Positions 6,840 through 15,186 of a stretch of 24,889 nucleotides of DNA are shown in pieces. Source of the DNA: a virus; IMG/VR virus record IMGVR_UViG_3300033273_000539, positions 1-24,889 of that record; one strand, written 5' to 3'. The notes beneath the pieces are model-generated. The model was not told the origin of the DNA. It ran no database searches and saw only the letters and a list, made by a program, of their open reading frames with translations. Every line of letters begins with the position of its first letter. The first letter of the stretch is position 1. The translations under genes were made by a program, and so were the position numbers.

Positions 6840-8195
6840 TTAACTATTCCCAAGTTGGCTGATTGAGCCGTTGTGTTCGACATACAAATATCCATTCGCA
6901 TATGCTAAACCAGCTACCACACTTGCCGATGAGTATTGACCAGTATATGTTAATGTAGTATGATCATTTGCGGTTGAAAGATCGAACTGATATATCTTTG
7001 ACGTGCTGGTACCAACCCAAACTCGAGTTCCATCATCGTTAGCAGCAACCGCGGTTACATTCCATGTATTAACTGGTGTAAGACTTCTCAAATCTATATT
7101 TCCTTCTGGATTGCCAGCAAAGGAATTCAGATCATATGCTGTATTCATTTTATGGATATGCAATCTTTCACCGCTTGTTACACCATAAAAAGCACTACCA
7201 TCCTTTGTAACATCCCAGAAGTTACTATTAGTATTGAGATATAAATAAATATTGTTTCCTTGTTGTGTCTGATTTGGCGTCTGACTTACATGACCAGGAT
7301 AATCTGTATTACTTGAGGTCTGACCAAATCTAATCATTCGTGCGTACGAATAGTTTGCCATAAATGCTTGTGACAAATCTGCAGAAACTCTAATACCACC
7401 AATAAAGTCATCATTATATGGTGAACCAATACCTGTATACTGGTCGGTTTGTTGTGATCCAGCGGTAGATACATCATATGCCGTTGACATTGTCCAAATA
7501 TGAACATTTGCCAAGTTATCTGCTTGTAACAGATAATTACCATCCTGTGTAACTTCAATACCTTGTTCACCAGAATTTGTAATATTACTAGAATTAACTA
7601 AGGTTACTGTTGATGTTACATCAAATGATGATACACCGCTACCATATGTAATACTAAAATCTGCTGAATCAGTATCAAATGAAATACCGTCGGAAGCTTT
7701 AAACGTGATTGTAAACGAACCACCATTTGAATCATAACCAGCTGTTAAAATATCGGCCAGTGATTTTGCTGTAACCGTAAATGTTCCATCAGAATCATTT
7801 GTAATAGTAGCTAATTCATAGGCAGAATCAGATGTACTATATGTCCAAATGATTGGAGTTCCATCTGAATCTGATGCACTAATTGTAATTGAGGTTGCGG
7901 TTCCACCATTAGAGTCAAGCGAATAACTTGCACCATCAGGACCGCTGTCAATACTTGGATTTAAGTTAACAAGATTAACATTATACCATCCAGATCCGTT
8001 TGAAATAAACAGGCGGTTAGATGCCCAGGCTTGATCACCATTAGTAAGTCCACTAACAGGAAGTAAACCAGCAGAGTCATATGCAGTAACGCCACCACCG
8101 CTAGCACCGGACGAAAGTCCGGTGTCGGTTAGGTTACCGTCTGTATCAATATCTCTTGCAAGTTTACTTAGCAATCTAGCCTTGGAATCCGGCAT
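6840..8195 (-). CDS. Modular adhesin-like virion protein inserted in the head cluster
   Basis: A 451-aa protein. Its parts, by eye, are: a docking segment at 1-27 (SKARLLSKLARDIDTDGNL); a glycine/serine linker; a YDSxGxLP module at 38-78 (YDSAGLLPVSGLTNGDQAW, ending GWYNVNLVN); an Ig/cadherin-like domain at about 84-185 (ISASDSDGTP, then ITFKASDGI); and a C-terminal region at about 190-451 with repeated strands and WTMSTAYDVSTAG / HKMNTAYDLNS motifs, as in beta-propeller or WD40-like virion proteins of marine phages. The first three parts match the 828-aa protein. It is inserted between gp67 and the gp68-position gene and joined to gp67 by TAATG, so it is likely a head or neck decoration or a host-binding protein. 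The function is inferred. Confidence 0.85.
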   Translation of the reverse strand: MPDSKARLLSKLARDIDTDGNLTDTGLSSGASGGGVTAYDSAGLLPVSGLTNGDQAWASNRLFISNGSGWYNVNLVNLNPSIDSGPDGASYSLDSNGGTATSITISASDSDGTPIIWTYSTSDSAYELATITNDSDGTFTVTAKSLADILTAGYDSNGGSFTITFKASDGISFDTDSADFSITYGSGVSSFDVTSTVTLVNSSNITNSGEQGIEVTQDGNYLLQADNLANVHIWTMSTAYDVSTAGSQQTDQYTGIGSPYNDDFIGGIRVSADLSQAFMANYSYARMIRFGQTSSNTDYPGHVSQTPNQTQQGNNIYLYLNTNSNFWDVTKDGSAFYGVTSGERLHIHKMNTAYDLNSFAGNPEGNIDLRSLTPVNTWNVTAVAANDDGTRVWVGTSTSKIYQFDLSTANDHTTLTYTGQYSSASVVAGLAYANGYLYVEHNGSISQLGNS

Positions 8196-8512
8196 TATTC
8201 GTCCTCAAGATTACCTTCGAGCGGATTATCAGGCCACTCTTCTTCGTCTTCTTCTACCTCAGCATCTTCGTCTTCGACTTCTAGATCTTCTTCATCTACG
8301 TCAAATTCGTCATCTACTTCAGGCTCAGGCTCTTCGCCGTTATAGATCTGACTCGCGATACCAATCTTCATTTGATTCAAGGCATCAGCCATCTTTTCAC
8401 CCATAATATTATTGAAAATATCTGAAGCACTTGTGTAATCCTTATTAGTAGCGGATTGCACTAAATCCTCAATCGGGTTTGTTTGTACTTCTGTTTCTTC
8501 AACATCACTCAT
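8195..8512 (-). CDS. 67: Acidic prohead core protein gp67
   Basis: A 105-aa protein directly after the portal gene. The start chosen is the ATG at 8512 (MSDVEETEVQTNPIEDLVQS), because AAGGAG lies 6-10 bases before it and it overlaps the gp20 stop by only 8 bp. The longer frame from 8548 would extend inside gp20. The N-terminal half is a helical segment (IFNNIMGEKMADALNQMKIG, then IASQIYNGEE). The C-terminal half is almost all Asp and Glu, the pattern of T4 gp67 (PIP), a core protein involved in prohead shape and cut by gp21. Position between gp20 and the gp68/gp21 genes agrees. Its stop overlaps the next start (TAATG). Confidence 0.9.
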   Translation of the reverse strand: MSDVEETEVQTNPIEDLVQSATNKDYTSASDIFNNIMGEKMADALNQMKIGIASQIYNGEEPEPEVDDEFDVDEEDLEVEDEDAEVEEDEEEWPDNPLEGNLEDE

Positions 8513-10013
8513 CGTCTTCTCCTTGTTCTGGCGTTTGTTCGCCTTCACCGTTTATTTGATCCTGCATTTGTTCAATTTGTTCATCATTAAAATGTAGGAT
8601 ATTCTTCATTACCCATTCTTTAGAGAAATATTCCCCAACATAATTTTGTACTTGATCTAAAGATTGTAATTTTTCTCTGAGAATCTCTGCATCTTTCAAT
8701 TCTGCAAAATGATTATCTTTTGCATATTCAATAATAATATCAGATTTCCAGTTATTCCAGTCTTCTTCTGTAATAATACCTTTCAGAATTAATTGCTTCT
8801 TCAAGATATTTACAAACAATTGAGAGAATCTACGACGAAGTCTATCTACAAACTTCTGGAACTTCAATTCATCTCTTGTAATTTCTGATGAACGACCTAA
8901 CGAGAACTGAGCTTCTTGCTCAAGTCGATTGATAGGTACATTCAATGCACGATACATCTTCTTCTGGAAGTATACGATGTCATCAATCTGACCCAGGTTT
9001 TCACCACCTGGTAATGTTGAGATCTCTGTACCTCTACCACCCTCGCGACGTGGGAGCCAGAAATCTTCAAGCAATGACATATGTTTACGATCATCACGGA
9101 TCTCACCAGTCTTTGCATCATAAACAAGTTTATTACGATATCTTGTCATGATATCTTTCATGTACTGTTCTGATTTACCTTTTGGTAGGTTACCTACGTC
9201 AATATAGAAAATACGACGCTCAGGCGCACGAGCAAGACGATAGATGACAAGCGAGTCTTCCATCATTCTTAACTGGTTAATTGGCTTTAATGCTTTATGA
9301 AGATATGATACAATCTTTTTACGATCTTCGTTTAACAGACCGGACGTAACATATGATACAGCATCTTCAGTTAACTTAACACCACCTGATTGCTGTGAAC
9401 CTGGCTTTTCTTGATAGATGAAATACTCATCTACTTTCTCAATTAACTTTGCACCAGTCTGTTGATCTGTTTTTGTTTTGACTTGTTTTACTTTACGGAT
9501 CTTTGATGAATCAATAGGACGAATCTCTTTGATTCCCTGTTTTAAGTTTGATTCATCAACTACTAGATGATGATATAATCTACCATCAACATACCATCTA
9601 CGGAAGATATCGTGACCATAGTCACCAAAATCTAACATACCATAGACGTTATCGAATTCTTCTTTGATTTGCTTTTTGATTGAATCTGAAACATCAATAT
9701 TGTCCATATTCAAATCGACAATCATTTCAGCATCTGAGAGTGTAACTGCTTCATTCACAATTTCTTCAATTGCTTGGTCAACCTCTGGGTGCATTGCTAC
9801 ACCACGATACTGCATGATTAATTGATAATTATCTTTTGAATCATCACCGTCAATATTTAAGTATTGACCATAATGCATTCCAGATGCGGTGACGTATCCC
9901 GCACCATCATCATCACGTGCAGGAACAATCGAGGCTTTTTTCTTCGGATCTTCTGCCTCGGCCTTTTTGATTTCAAAGCCGAATAATTTTAAACTCTTTC
10001 CGTTCTCTGCCAT
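8505..10013 (-). CDS. 20: Portal vertex protein gp20
   Basis: A 502-aa protein that forms the dodecameric portal through which DNA enters and leaves the head, and that starts prohead assembly. It has the T4 gp20 signature series: RAPERRIFYIDVGNLPKGK (about 251-270), MTRYRNKLVYDAKTGEIRDD, EDFWLPRREGGRGTEISTLPGG, and ALNVPINRLEQE followed by RSSEITRDELKFQKFVDRLR. Length is close to T4 (524 aa). The C-terminus is short and acidic (EGEQTPEQGEDDE). A terminator hairpin lies between gp19 and this start, yet no TATAAATA box is visible in the 61-base gap. Its promoter must be elsewhere or divergent, or transcription reads through. The ribosome binding site before the ATG is TAGGAA. Confidence 0.97.
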   Translation of the reverse strand: MAENGKSLKLFGFEIKKAEAEDPKKKASIVPARDDDGAGYVTASGMHYGQYLNIDGDDSKDNYQLIMQYRGVAMHPEVDQAIEEIVNEAVTLSDAEMIVDLNMDNIDVSDSIKKQIKEEFDNVYGMLDFGDYGHDIFRRWYVDGRLYHHLVVDESNLKQGIKEIRPIDSSKIRKVKQVKTKTDQQTGAKLIEKVDEYFIYQEKPGSQQSGGVKLTEDAVSYVTSGLLNEDRKKIVSYLHKALKPINQLRMMEDSLVIYRLARAPERRIFYIDVGNLPKGKSEQYMKDIMTRYRNKLVYDAKTGEIRDDRKHMSLLEDFWLPRREGGRGTEISTLPGGENLGQIDDIVYFQKKMYRALNVPINRLEQEAQFSLGRSSEITRDELKFQKFVDRLRRRFSQLFVNILKKQLILKGIITEEDWNNWKSDIIIEYAKDNHFAELKDAEILREKLQSLDQVQNYVGEYFSKEWVMKNILHFNDEQIEQMQDQINGEGEQTPEQGEDDE

Positions 10014-10028
10014 TTTTAATTCCTAGTT

Positions 10029-10055
10029 AGAAAGAGGGACCAGGGTTCTGGTCCC
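10029..10055 (-). terminator. Hairpin terminator between gp19 and gp20
   Basis: On the minus strand GGGACCAG, loop AACC, CTGGTCCC (10055-10036, 8-bp perfect stem) is followed by TCTTTCT (10035-10029). Flanking A- and T-rich bases extend the stem and make it look like a terminator in both directions. It lies 20 bases after the gp19 stop and would end or reduce the gp18-gp19 message before the portal gene. Confidence 0.82.
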
Positions 10056-10074
10056 TTTTCTTATTATGTATAAC

Positions 10075-10602
10075 TTAAGTAGTGGTGTCAGTATCGAAGT
10101 ACTGGTACTCGAAAGTCACAGTAAATCTTTCGATTTCATCATTTGCAGCATAGCTTACATCAATTGGCGAAACTTCTGTTGGGAAAGCTCCACGGAATGT
10201 ATACTTCTTAATTGCTGAACCATCTTTATCAAGTTGCTCAACAAACAGGTCTGCTTCATAACCAATCGGTGAAGTAATACCTGTATTTGCTGAATGATTG
10301 TTCATGCCATTTGACCAACGTTCCATAGCATTACGTACATCAAAGTCAGTATCATTGATGATTGTAACTGTCCATGGAGCAAACGTTCGGTCGCCAGCCA
10401 TTTTTAGCTGACGGCCTCTGAATGGAACAATAATTGTTCCAAGTGTTGATCCTGGAAGCTGAGCTGTTTCACATAAGAAACTTGTTAGTTCAGCATTTCC
10501 ATTAGCATATCCAGGGTAGTTAATCGTCGCCTTAAATAGATTAGGACGAGCGCCACCACCTCTGAGTTTTGATTTAAAGTCATCGACTCCTAAAACTGCC
10601 AT
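10075..10602 (-). CDS. 19: Tail tube protein gp19
   Basis: A 175-aa protein that stacks as hexamers to make the inner tail tube. It matches T4 gp19 (163 aa): GGARPNLFKATINYPG (T4: ARPNLFQVEISYLG), a VPFRGRQLKMAGDRTFAPWT segment (T4: VGFMNRKINVAGDRTFDDWT), TIINDTDFDVRNAMERWSNG, and the C-terminal FRGAFPTEVSPIDVSYAAND with FTVTFEYQYF. The gp18 stop lies 11 bases upstream of the ATG, so sheath and tube proteins are co-transcribed. A hairpin terminator follows. Confidence 0.97.
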   Translation of the reverse strand: MAVLGVDDFKSKLRGGGARPNLFKATINYPGYANGNAELTSFLCETAQLPGSTLGTIIVPFRGRQLKMAGDRTFAPWTVTIINDTDFDVRNAMERWSNGMNNHSANTGITSPIGYEADLFVEQLDKDGSAIKKYTFRGAFPTEVSPIDVSYAANDEIERFTVTFEYQYFDTDTTT

Positions 10603-10613
10603 TTTTTATCTCC

Positions 10614-12404
10614 TTATACCGTGCCTACGACTTCTTCGAAATCTACACCGGTTCTCACAGCTACGAAGTTTAGAGTTACGTAGTTGATTGAACGTGCAGG
10701 CTTGATGAAGATATCAGCTTTAAATTCATTACGATCAATGACTGCAGCAGTATTGTTTGTCTCATCACATACGACTCGGAAGTCAGTGATTCCACGACGA
10801 CCTTGTACTTCACGAAGCACAGGCTCAACAATATTAACAAACTCTGCTCTTGTAAATTCATCATTGAATTCAAAAAGAACTTGTTCTGCAGCTCTACCAA
10901 TTGCTCTTTCAAGTACTAAGAACAACCGACGTACATTGATACGATCAAATGCAGATGGGAAACCAATCGCAGTCTTATCGCCAAATAAGATAGCGCCTTG
11001 CCCAGGAACATTTGCAATTGGGTTAACATCAGCTTTATAAAGGGTATCTCTTTGTGCCTTTGTTGGGCTATATGCAAGAGAGGTAATACCTAACATCTGA
11101 CCTCTTCGGGCTCCAGCTGGAGAGAACCATGCCGCTCTATTAAAGTCAGTAGCTGCCATAATACCTGCTACTGAAGAAGCAGCTGGAATGAACACATACT
11201 TATCGTTGTACTTATCATATACTTTTACAAAATTATTATCAATGATTAAATGTGATGCATTTGTAAATGTATTTGCTGTAGCTACTGTATTAGTTACTTT
11301 AGTAGCATCGCTTGTAACTCCAATAATGTCATCTCTTGCAGGAGATGTGACAGCTACAAGATCCTTCCTAGCGCGCGCAGTAGCTACTAAGTCATTGACG
11401 ACAGTTGTTTGATCTGCACGAGCATTCATTGAAGGGGAAATTAAGAAATCAATTTCAACTTGATCTTTGTCTTCAAACAGATCAAATCCTTCTAATACAT
11501 CAGCTGTACCAAGTGTACCACCGTTAGCTCCTGATGCAAGACTAATAGTTCTTGCCGCACAGCTATCTAAACCATAGTTTGTTCCATCGACCTTATTAGA
11601 TCCTCCACCTTTAGCTTCAAGCTCAAGGTCAAGATTTAAGAAATAAACATATTGAGAAGCCTTGTTAACTACGTCTAGTGCAAAAACACTTTGTCCTTCA
11701 AAGTTTTTAGCATCTTTTATAACAGAAACTGAAGGGAACGTCTCTAAAACTTGTCCACGAGTACCAGTGATTTTTCCATCTTCATCAACGACGACAATAT
11801 GCATTTCGTCGTTAAAGACATTATTTTGCCTTGCAAAATATGATCTATCAGGAGCAGCGTCAAAGCTTGATTTATATGTCCAATCGTCAAAAACGTCTCC
11901 GGTTGAATCGGCTGGAAGATACGAAACTTTAAGGCTATTTCCAAGTGCACCTGGGAACCTTGCAACAAATCCATAACCCAAGGTATCATCTGAATCAAGA
12001 GCATCTTTTAATGAAGTCTCTCTTTGATCAAAGTCAGTGCCACTTAAAATAAGCGGGTTATCGATAGTATAAGCGCCATTTGAATCGTATGTTCCATTTG
12101 CTGCACCTTGCATTGAATATGCACTTTGCGCAGAGTCATCAGTATTTCTGACAACTTGCAATGAATTCGAGTATCTAAGAAATTGCGTAGCCGACAAAAA
12201 GTCGACCGCATTACTATCTGATGGTGAAGCAAAGTTTTCGACGAGTTCCGCTTCATTTGAAACAGCGGTTCTCTCTAGAACTGGACCCCACCTAAAGTTA
12301 CCGACGATCGCACCTGTTGTTGATTGCACATTAGGTACGCCACCGGTCAGATCAACCTCCTTTACGACAACCGCAGGAGATTCTGATGGTGTAAAAAGTG
12401 CCAT
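10614..12404 (-). CDS. 18: Contractile tail sheath protein gp18
   Basis: A 596-aa protein that forms the contractile sheath around the gp19 tube. The N-terminus FTPSESPAVVVKEVDLTGGV and VPNVQSTTGAIVGNFRWGPV is nearly the T4 gp18 sequence. The C-terminal third is the conserved sheath core (DRINVRRLFLVLERAIGRAA, EFTRAEFVNIVEPVLREVQG, RGITDFRVVCDETNN, PARSINYVTLNFVAVRTGVDF), ending in an EEVVG motif. T4 gp18 is 659 aa; the difference lies in the variable outer domains (about 90-350). Two TATAAATA boxes precede it, and a GAGG ribosome binding site lies 8-12 bases before the ATG. Confidence 0.98.
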   Translation of the reverse strand: MALFTPSESPAVVVKEVDLTGGVPNVQSTTGAIVGNFRWGPVLERTAVSNEAELVENFASPSDSNAVDFLSATQFLRYSNSLQVVRNTDDSAQSAYSMQGAANGTYDSNGAYTIDNPLILSGTDFDQRETSLKDALDSDDTLGYGFVARFPGALGNSLKVSYLPADSTGDVFDDWTYKSSFDAAPDRSYFARQNNVFNDEMHIVVVDEDGKITGTRGQVLETFPSVSVIKDAKNFEGQSVFALDVVNKASQYVYFLNLDLELEAKGGGSNKVDGTNYGLDSCAARTISLASGANGGTLGTADVLEGFDLFEDKDQVEIDFLISPSMNARADQTTVVNDLVATARARKDLVAVTSPARDDIIGVTSDATKVTNTVATANTFTNASHLIIDNNFVKVYDKYNDKYVFIPAASSVAGIMAATDFNRAAWFSPAGARRGQMLGITSLAYSPTKAQRDTLYKADVNPIANVPGQGAILFGDKTAIGFPSAFDRINVRRLFLVLERAIGRAAEQVLFEFNDEFTRAEFVNIVEPVLREVQGRRGITDFRVVCDETNNTAAVIDRNEFKADIFIKPARSINYVTLNFVAVRTGVDFEEVVGTV

Positions 12405-12466
12405 TTTATTTTCCTCTATTTAATGATATGAATACATAATACGGTTGAAGTTTCACAATTCACTAT

Positions 12467-12474
12467 TATTTATA
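12467..12474 (-). promoter_or_regulatory. T4-type late promoter box before gene 18 (proximal)
   Basis: A perfect TATAAATA on the minus strand in the gp17-gp18 gap. Predicted start is near 12461, giving a leader of about 57 nt to gene 18, which contains a GAGG ribosome binding site. It would drive high-level synthesis of sheath and tube proteins. Confidence 0.75.
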
Positions 12475-12482
12475 TATTTATA
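12475..12482 (-). promoter_or_regulatory. Second TATAAATA box, overlapping the gp17 stop codon
   Basis: A second perfect TATAAATA directly abuts the proximal box (12467-12474). The TAA stop of gp17 lies inside it (12480-12478). The tandem could give two start sites 8 bases apart, or one of the two may be a by-product of the AT-rich junction. Confidence 0.5.
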
Positions 12483-14079
12483 AATTTGGGTCGTGTTCTA
12501 CTGCCCAAGGATGATCTTTTTCTTCCAATTGTTGCATATATTGTGAACCATCATCTATGAACCCAAATGGTACCATATCATCTTCAATTTCTTGCATTTT
12601 TTGTTCAAACAACATTTGCTTGAGATTAATATCAGTCATATCACCAAAATATTGTGTAGATGCAAAATAGCCAAACATAACTAAGTTCATCATTAAATCA
12701 TCATGGTTTCCATCAGAAGCTTCATATGATTGACCCTTGGCTTCAAACGTAGAAACTTCCAGAATAGTATTCTCATCAACAATTTTCAGTTTATTATTTT
12801 CGAGGATATCTTTAATTGCAGAACATCCAAGTCTCTTGACCTTTCGATTCATCTCAATGCCAAGACCAGATGCCTTGATAGAGGAGGTTACGTGAAGATT
12901 TTCATATTCTAGTTCATGATATAATCCATTACAAACAACTGACCCTTGGTCATTTGATTCTACCACGACATATGCATCATTGTAGACTTTCGCGTACTTA
13001 TATATAATATTAGGGAAGAGTATGGGCGAGATAGTATTATTGCGATACACCGCGACCTGCTCAAAGGGTCGGACCGATATGTCGATCACATTAAATGTAG
13101 AATAGTCCTGACCTCTTCCTTTTGATACATCAACTGTCATAACATATTCGTGTTTTTTAGTCGTCTCTTTATAGACGAGAAGGTCTCCCGCTTCAAGGGT
13201 TCGAATAGGGTTATGCGCTCGCAGACCCATAAGTGTTTCGGAGTTGATTAATGTATCACCAGTACCGAAAAATGTATTTCCAAATTCTTGGTCGAATTGG
13301 AGCTGAGAAGTATTCGCGACAGTCTGATGCTTCCATTTTTCATCTCGACCCGGAACATCCCACCAGTCTACTCGAAATGGTTGAAACTCATTTATTCCCT
13401 GCAGTGCACCTTCCCATATTTTGTGGAAAATATTACCAATACCATTTGCGGTTGATGTAATAATAATTTTTGTATCTTTACCAGATGATACTACAGGATA
13501 TGTTGACGTATAGAACTCAGCTGCACGTTCTACAAATGCAAACTCATCGAGATATAGTAAGTTAACAGACATGCCTCGAATCGAAGAACCAGATGTTGCT
13601 GCAGCTACAATCCGTGAGTTATTACTAAACTCAATCGATCCTTTATTCAGTGCTTTACACCCTGGTTGTAAAAAGAATGGGAGATTCTCTAGCATCAATG
13701 TAATCCGTGATAACATCTCCCGTGCGGTCGCACCCTTGTTTGCCATTACCGCGATGGTCTTTTCACTATGAAATAAAGCATACCAAAGAAGATAAGCGCA
13801 AGCAGAGATAGATTTACCGGACTGTCGGCAAGCCAAGACAATGTTAAACCTGTTATTGTTAAAATGCTCAAACATATTTTTTTGATAAGGATATAGATCA
13901 AAATTAACAAGTCCTCTATCTAATGCAATCACTTTAACATATTTTTCACAAAAGTATACAGGGTCTTTCATACACCGCGCATACTCCTGCACCAGCTCTT
14001 GGGTCCACTCTTGTTGGACACCATCTCTTTTTACGTTAGGGTTTCCGAGATAACTATTGTTTGTCTGTTGGAGTGACAT
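12478..14079 (-). CDS. 17: Terminase large subunit gp17
   Basis: A 533-aa packaging motor ATPase and headful nuclease. The start used is the ATG at 14079 (MSLQQTNNSYLG), though a GTG at 14091 is in frame. Visible motifs, numbered from that ATG: Walker A CRQSGKS (84-90), Walker B LLYLDE (174-179, catalytic Glu 179), coupling motif TSTANG (208-213), then the RNase H-like nuclease with VDVSKGRGQDYS (Asp 317), VVVESND (Glu 374) and DGNHDDLMMNLV (Asp 460/461). These match T4 gp17 (SRQLGKTT, VDVAEGRGQDYH, EGHDDL). No intein or intron is seen. The start overlaps the end of gp16 by 26 bp, suggesting coupled translation. Confidence 0.97.
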   Translation of the reverse strand: MSLQQTNNSYLGNPNVKRDGVQQEWTQELVQEYARCMKDPVYFCEKYVKVIALDRGLVNFDLYPYQKNMFEHFNNNRFNIVLACRQSGKSISACAYLLWYALFHSEKTIAVMANKGATAREMLSRITLMLENLPFFLQPGCKALNKGSIEFSNNSRIVAAATSGSSIRGMSVNLLYLDEFAFVERAAEFYTSTYPVVSSGKDTKIIITSTANGIGNIFHKIWEGALQGINEFQPFRVDWWDVPGRDEKWKHQTVANTSQLQFDQEFGNTFFGTGDTLINSETLMGLRAHNPIRTLEAGDLLVYKETTKKHEYVMTVDVSKGRGQDYSTFNVIDISVRPFEQVAVYRNNTISPILFPNIIYKYAKVYNDAYVVVESNDQGSVVCNGLYHELEYENLHVTSSIKASGLGIEMNRKVKRLGCSAIKDILENNKLKIVDENTILEVSTFEAKGQSYEASDGNHDDLMMNLVMFGYFASTQYFGDMTDINLKQMLFEQKMQEIEDDMVPFGFIDDGSQYMQQLEEKDHPWAVEHDPNL

Positions 14080-14404
14080 CGATTTCTTCACTTTCTTTTT
14101 GTAGTAGCTTCTGCAATTCTGAAGTCGATCCTACAAATATATTATTTTGTTGATGCTCTACTTGTTTTGTTTCTTTGGTGGGTTGTATAATGTCTTTATG
14201 CTTTTTGTTGAGGTCCATCAGCTTATCATTAATGTCAGCAATGTTTTTTAACATTCCAGCCAAAACTTCATAAGCACGAGGATGCTCAGACTCACGGGCA
14301 ACATGAATCATGTCTTCTAAACCTTCGCGACCCTTTTCAATGAGATCATAATAGGTCTCACGTGAATAGTCATAGTCGCTTTTTACATTATCATCATCTT
14401 TCAT
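14054..14404 (-). CDS. 16: Terminase small subunit gp16
   Basis: A 116-aa acidic, largely helical protein immediately before gp17. The core segment YDLIEKGREGLEDMIHVARE, then SEHPRAYEVLAGMLKNIADI and NDKLMDLNKKHKDI, follows the T4 gp16 central coiled coil ([40 protein letters not shown]). This is the oligomerisation region of the small terminase that regulates gp17 and selects DNA. It is shorter than T4 gp16 (164 aa), lacking most of the N-terminal part. It overlaps gp17 by 26 bp and shares one base with the gp15 stop codon (TAATG), so gp15-gp16-gp17 form a tightly packed unit. Confidence 0.93.
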   Translation of the reverse strand: MKDDDNVKSDYDYSRETYYDLIEKGREGLEDMIHVARESEHPRAYEVLAGMLKNIADINDKLMDLNKKHKDIIQPTKETKQVEHQQNNIFVGSTSELQKLLQKESEEIDVTPTDKQ

Positions 14405-15186
14405 TATGCACTATCTATAATTGTAGTTGTGAATCCGAAATCAGAATCTGCAAGACCAATTGCATCAGTTGGGTCTGGTACAACTTTAATTGTCTCGAGA
14501 TATGTGTCTGAATCCTGTAAACCATTATCAATCTGACTGAGATCGATTTTAGTAGTTCGAACAATGCCAGATTCTGAAATAGGTCCATGAAAACTTACTT
14601 TCATTTCAAAATCAAGTGCGTAAATAATTGTACGTCTTGATTCCATTTGTCCTTCAAAGTCATCCTGGAATCCTACACCCTGTATAATAATAGGTATATC
14701 TTCTTTAAAATCAGGATAATCAGTAGGGAATGGTTTAACCGTCAATGTATATTGTGGGTTAAAATACGGTAAAATCTGTTCTACAATTTGTAATGCATCA
14801 TCTTGTGACTTAGCATACACATTCAACTGAAAATTAATTGTATATGGAACAGGTGGAAAAAACTTCTTACGCTTTGTATTTTCAGAAGCAACTGTATTAA
14901 ATGTACTTGTCTTTGTCAGCTGACGAGAAGTATCGTATGCAAAGTTCGTAATCTCAAATGACATCCGTGGTAACTTTACTGCAACCTTAGTATCATTATA
15001 GAGATCAGGATTCTCACGGATTCTTTCCAAATACTTTTGCTTTGGAGCATATGACAAAGGTACTTTTACTTGGCTAACCGCAGCACCACTTGAGTTAGTA
15101 CGAATTACATATATGTCATTGAACATGCGACCAAACATTGCCACACATTTTCGAATCTTTTCATGGTAGAAATAAGTACCAAACAT
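14404..15186 (-). CDS. 15: Tail sheath stabiliser and completion protein gp15
   Basis: A 260-aa protein that caps the top of the tail and joins it to the neck. It matches T4 gp15 (272 aa): MFGTYFYHEKIRKCVAMFGR (T4: MFGYFYNSSFRRYATLMGDL), VKVPLSYAPKQKYLERI (T4: IRVPITYASKEHFMMKL), LPRMSFEITNFAYD, and DDALQIVEQILPYFNPQYTL (T4: DDMFQIVEQILPYFQPHFNT). The tail end is rich in Asp-Ser pairs (ADSDFGF). Its ATG shares one base with the gp14 stop (TAATG), so it is translated from the neck operon message. Confidence 0.97.
   Translation of the reverse strand: MFGTYFYHEKIRKCVAMFGRMFNDIYVIRTNSSGAAVSQVKVPLSYAPKQKYLERIRENPDLYNDTKVAVKLPRMSFEITNFAYDTSRQLTKTSTFNTVASENTKRKKFFPPVPYTINFQLNVYAKSQDDALQIVEQILPYFNPQYTLTVKPFPTDYPDFKEDIPIIIQGVGFQDDFEGQMESRRTIIYALDFEMKVSFHGPISESGIVRTTKIDLSQIDNGLQDSDTYLETIKVVPDPTDAIGLADSDFGFTTTIIDSA

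Noticed and set aside
7240-7247. TATAAATA on the plus strand
   Set aside because: It lies inside the 451-aa coding gene and points against all genes; no plus-strand gene follows it.
8513-8548. Longer start for gp67
   Set aside because: It would lie inside gp20, whereas the ATG at 8512 has AAGGAG at proper spacing and starts the gp67-like sequence.
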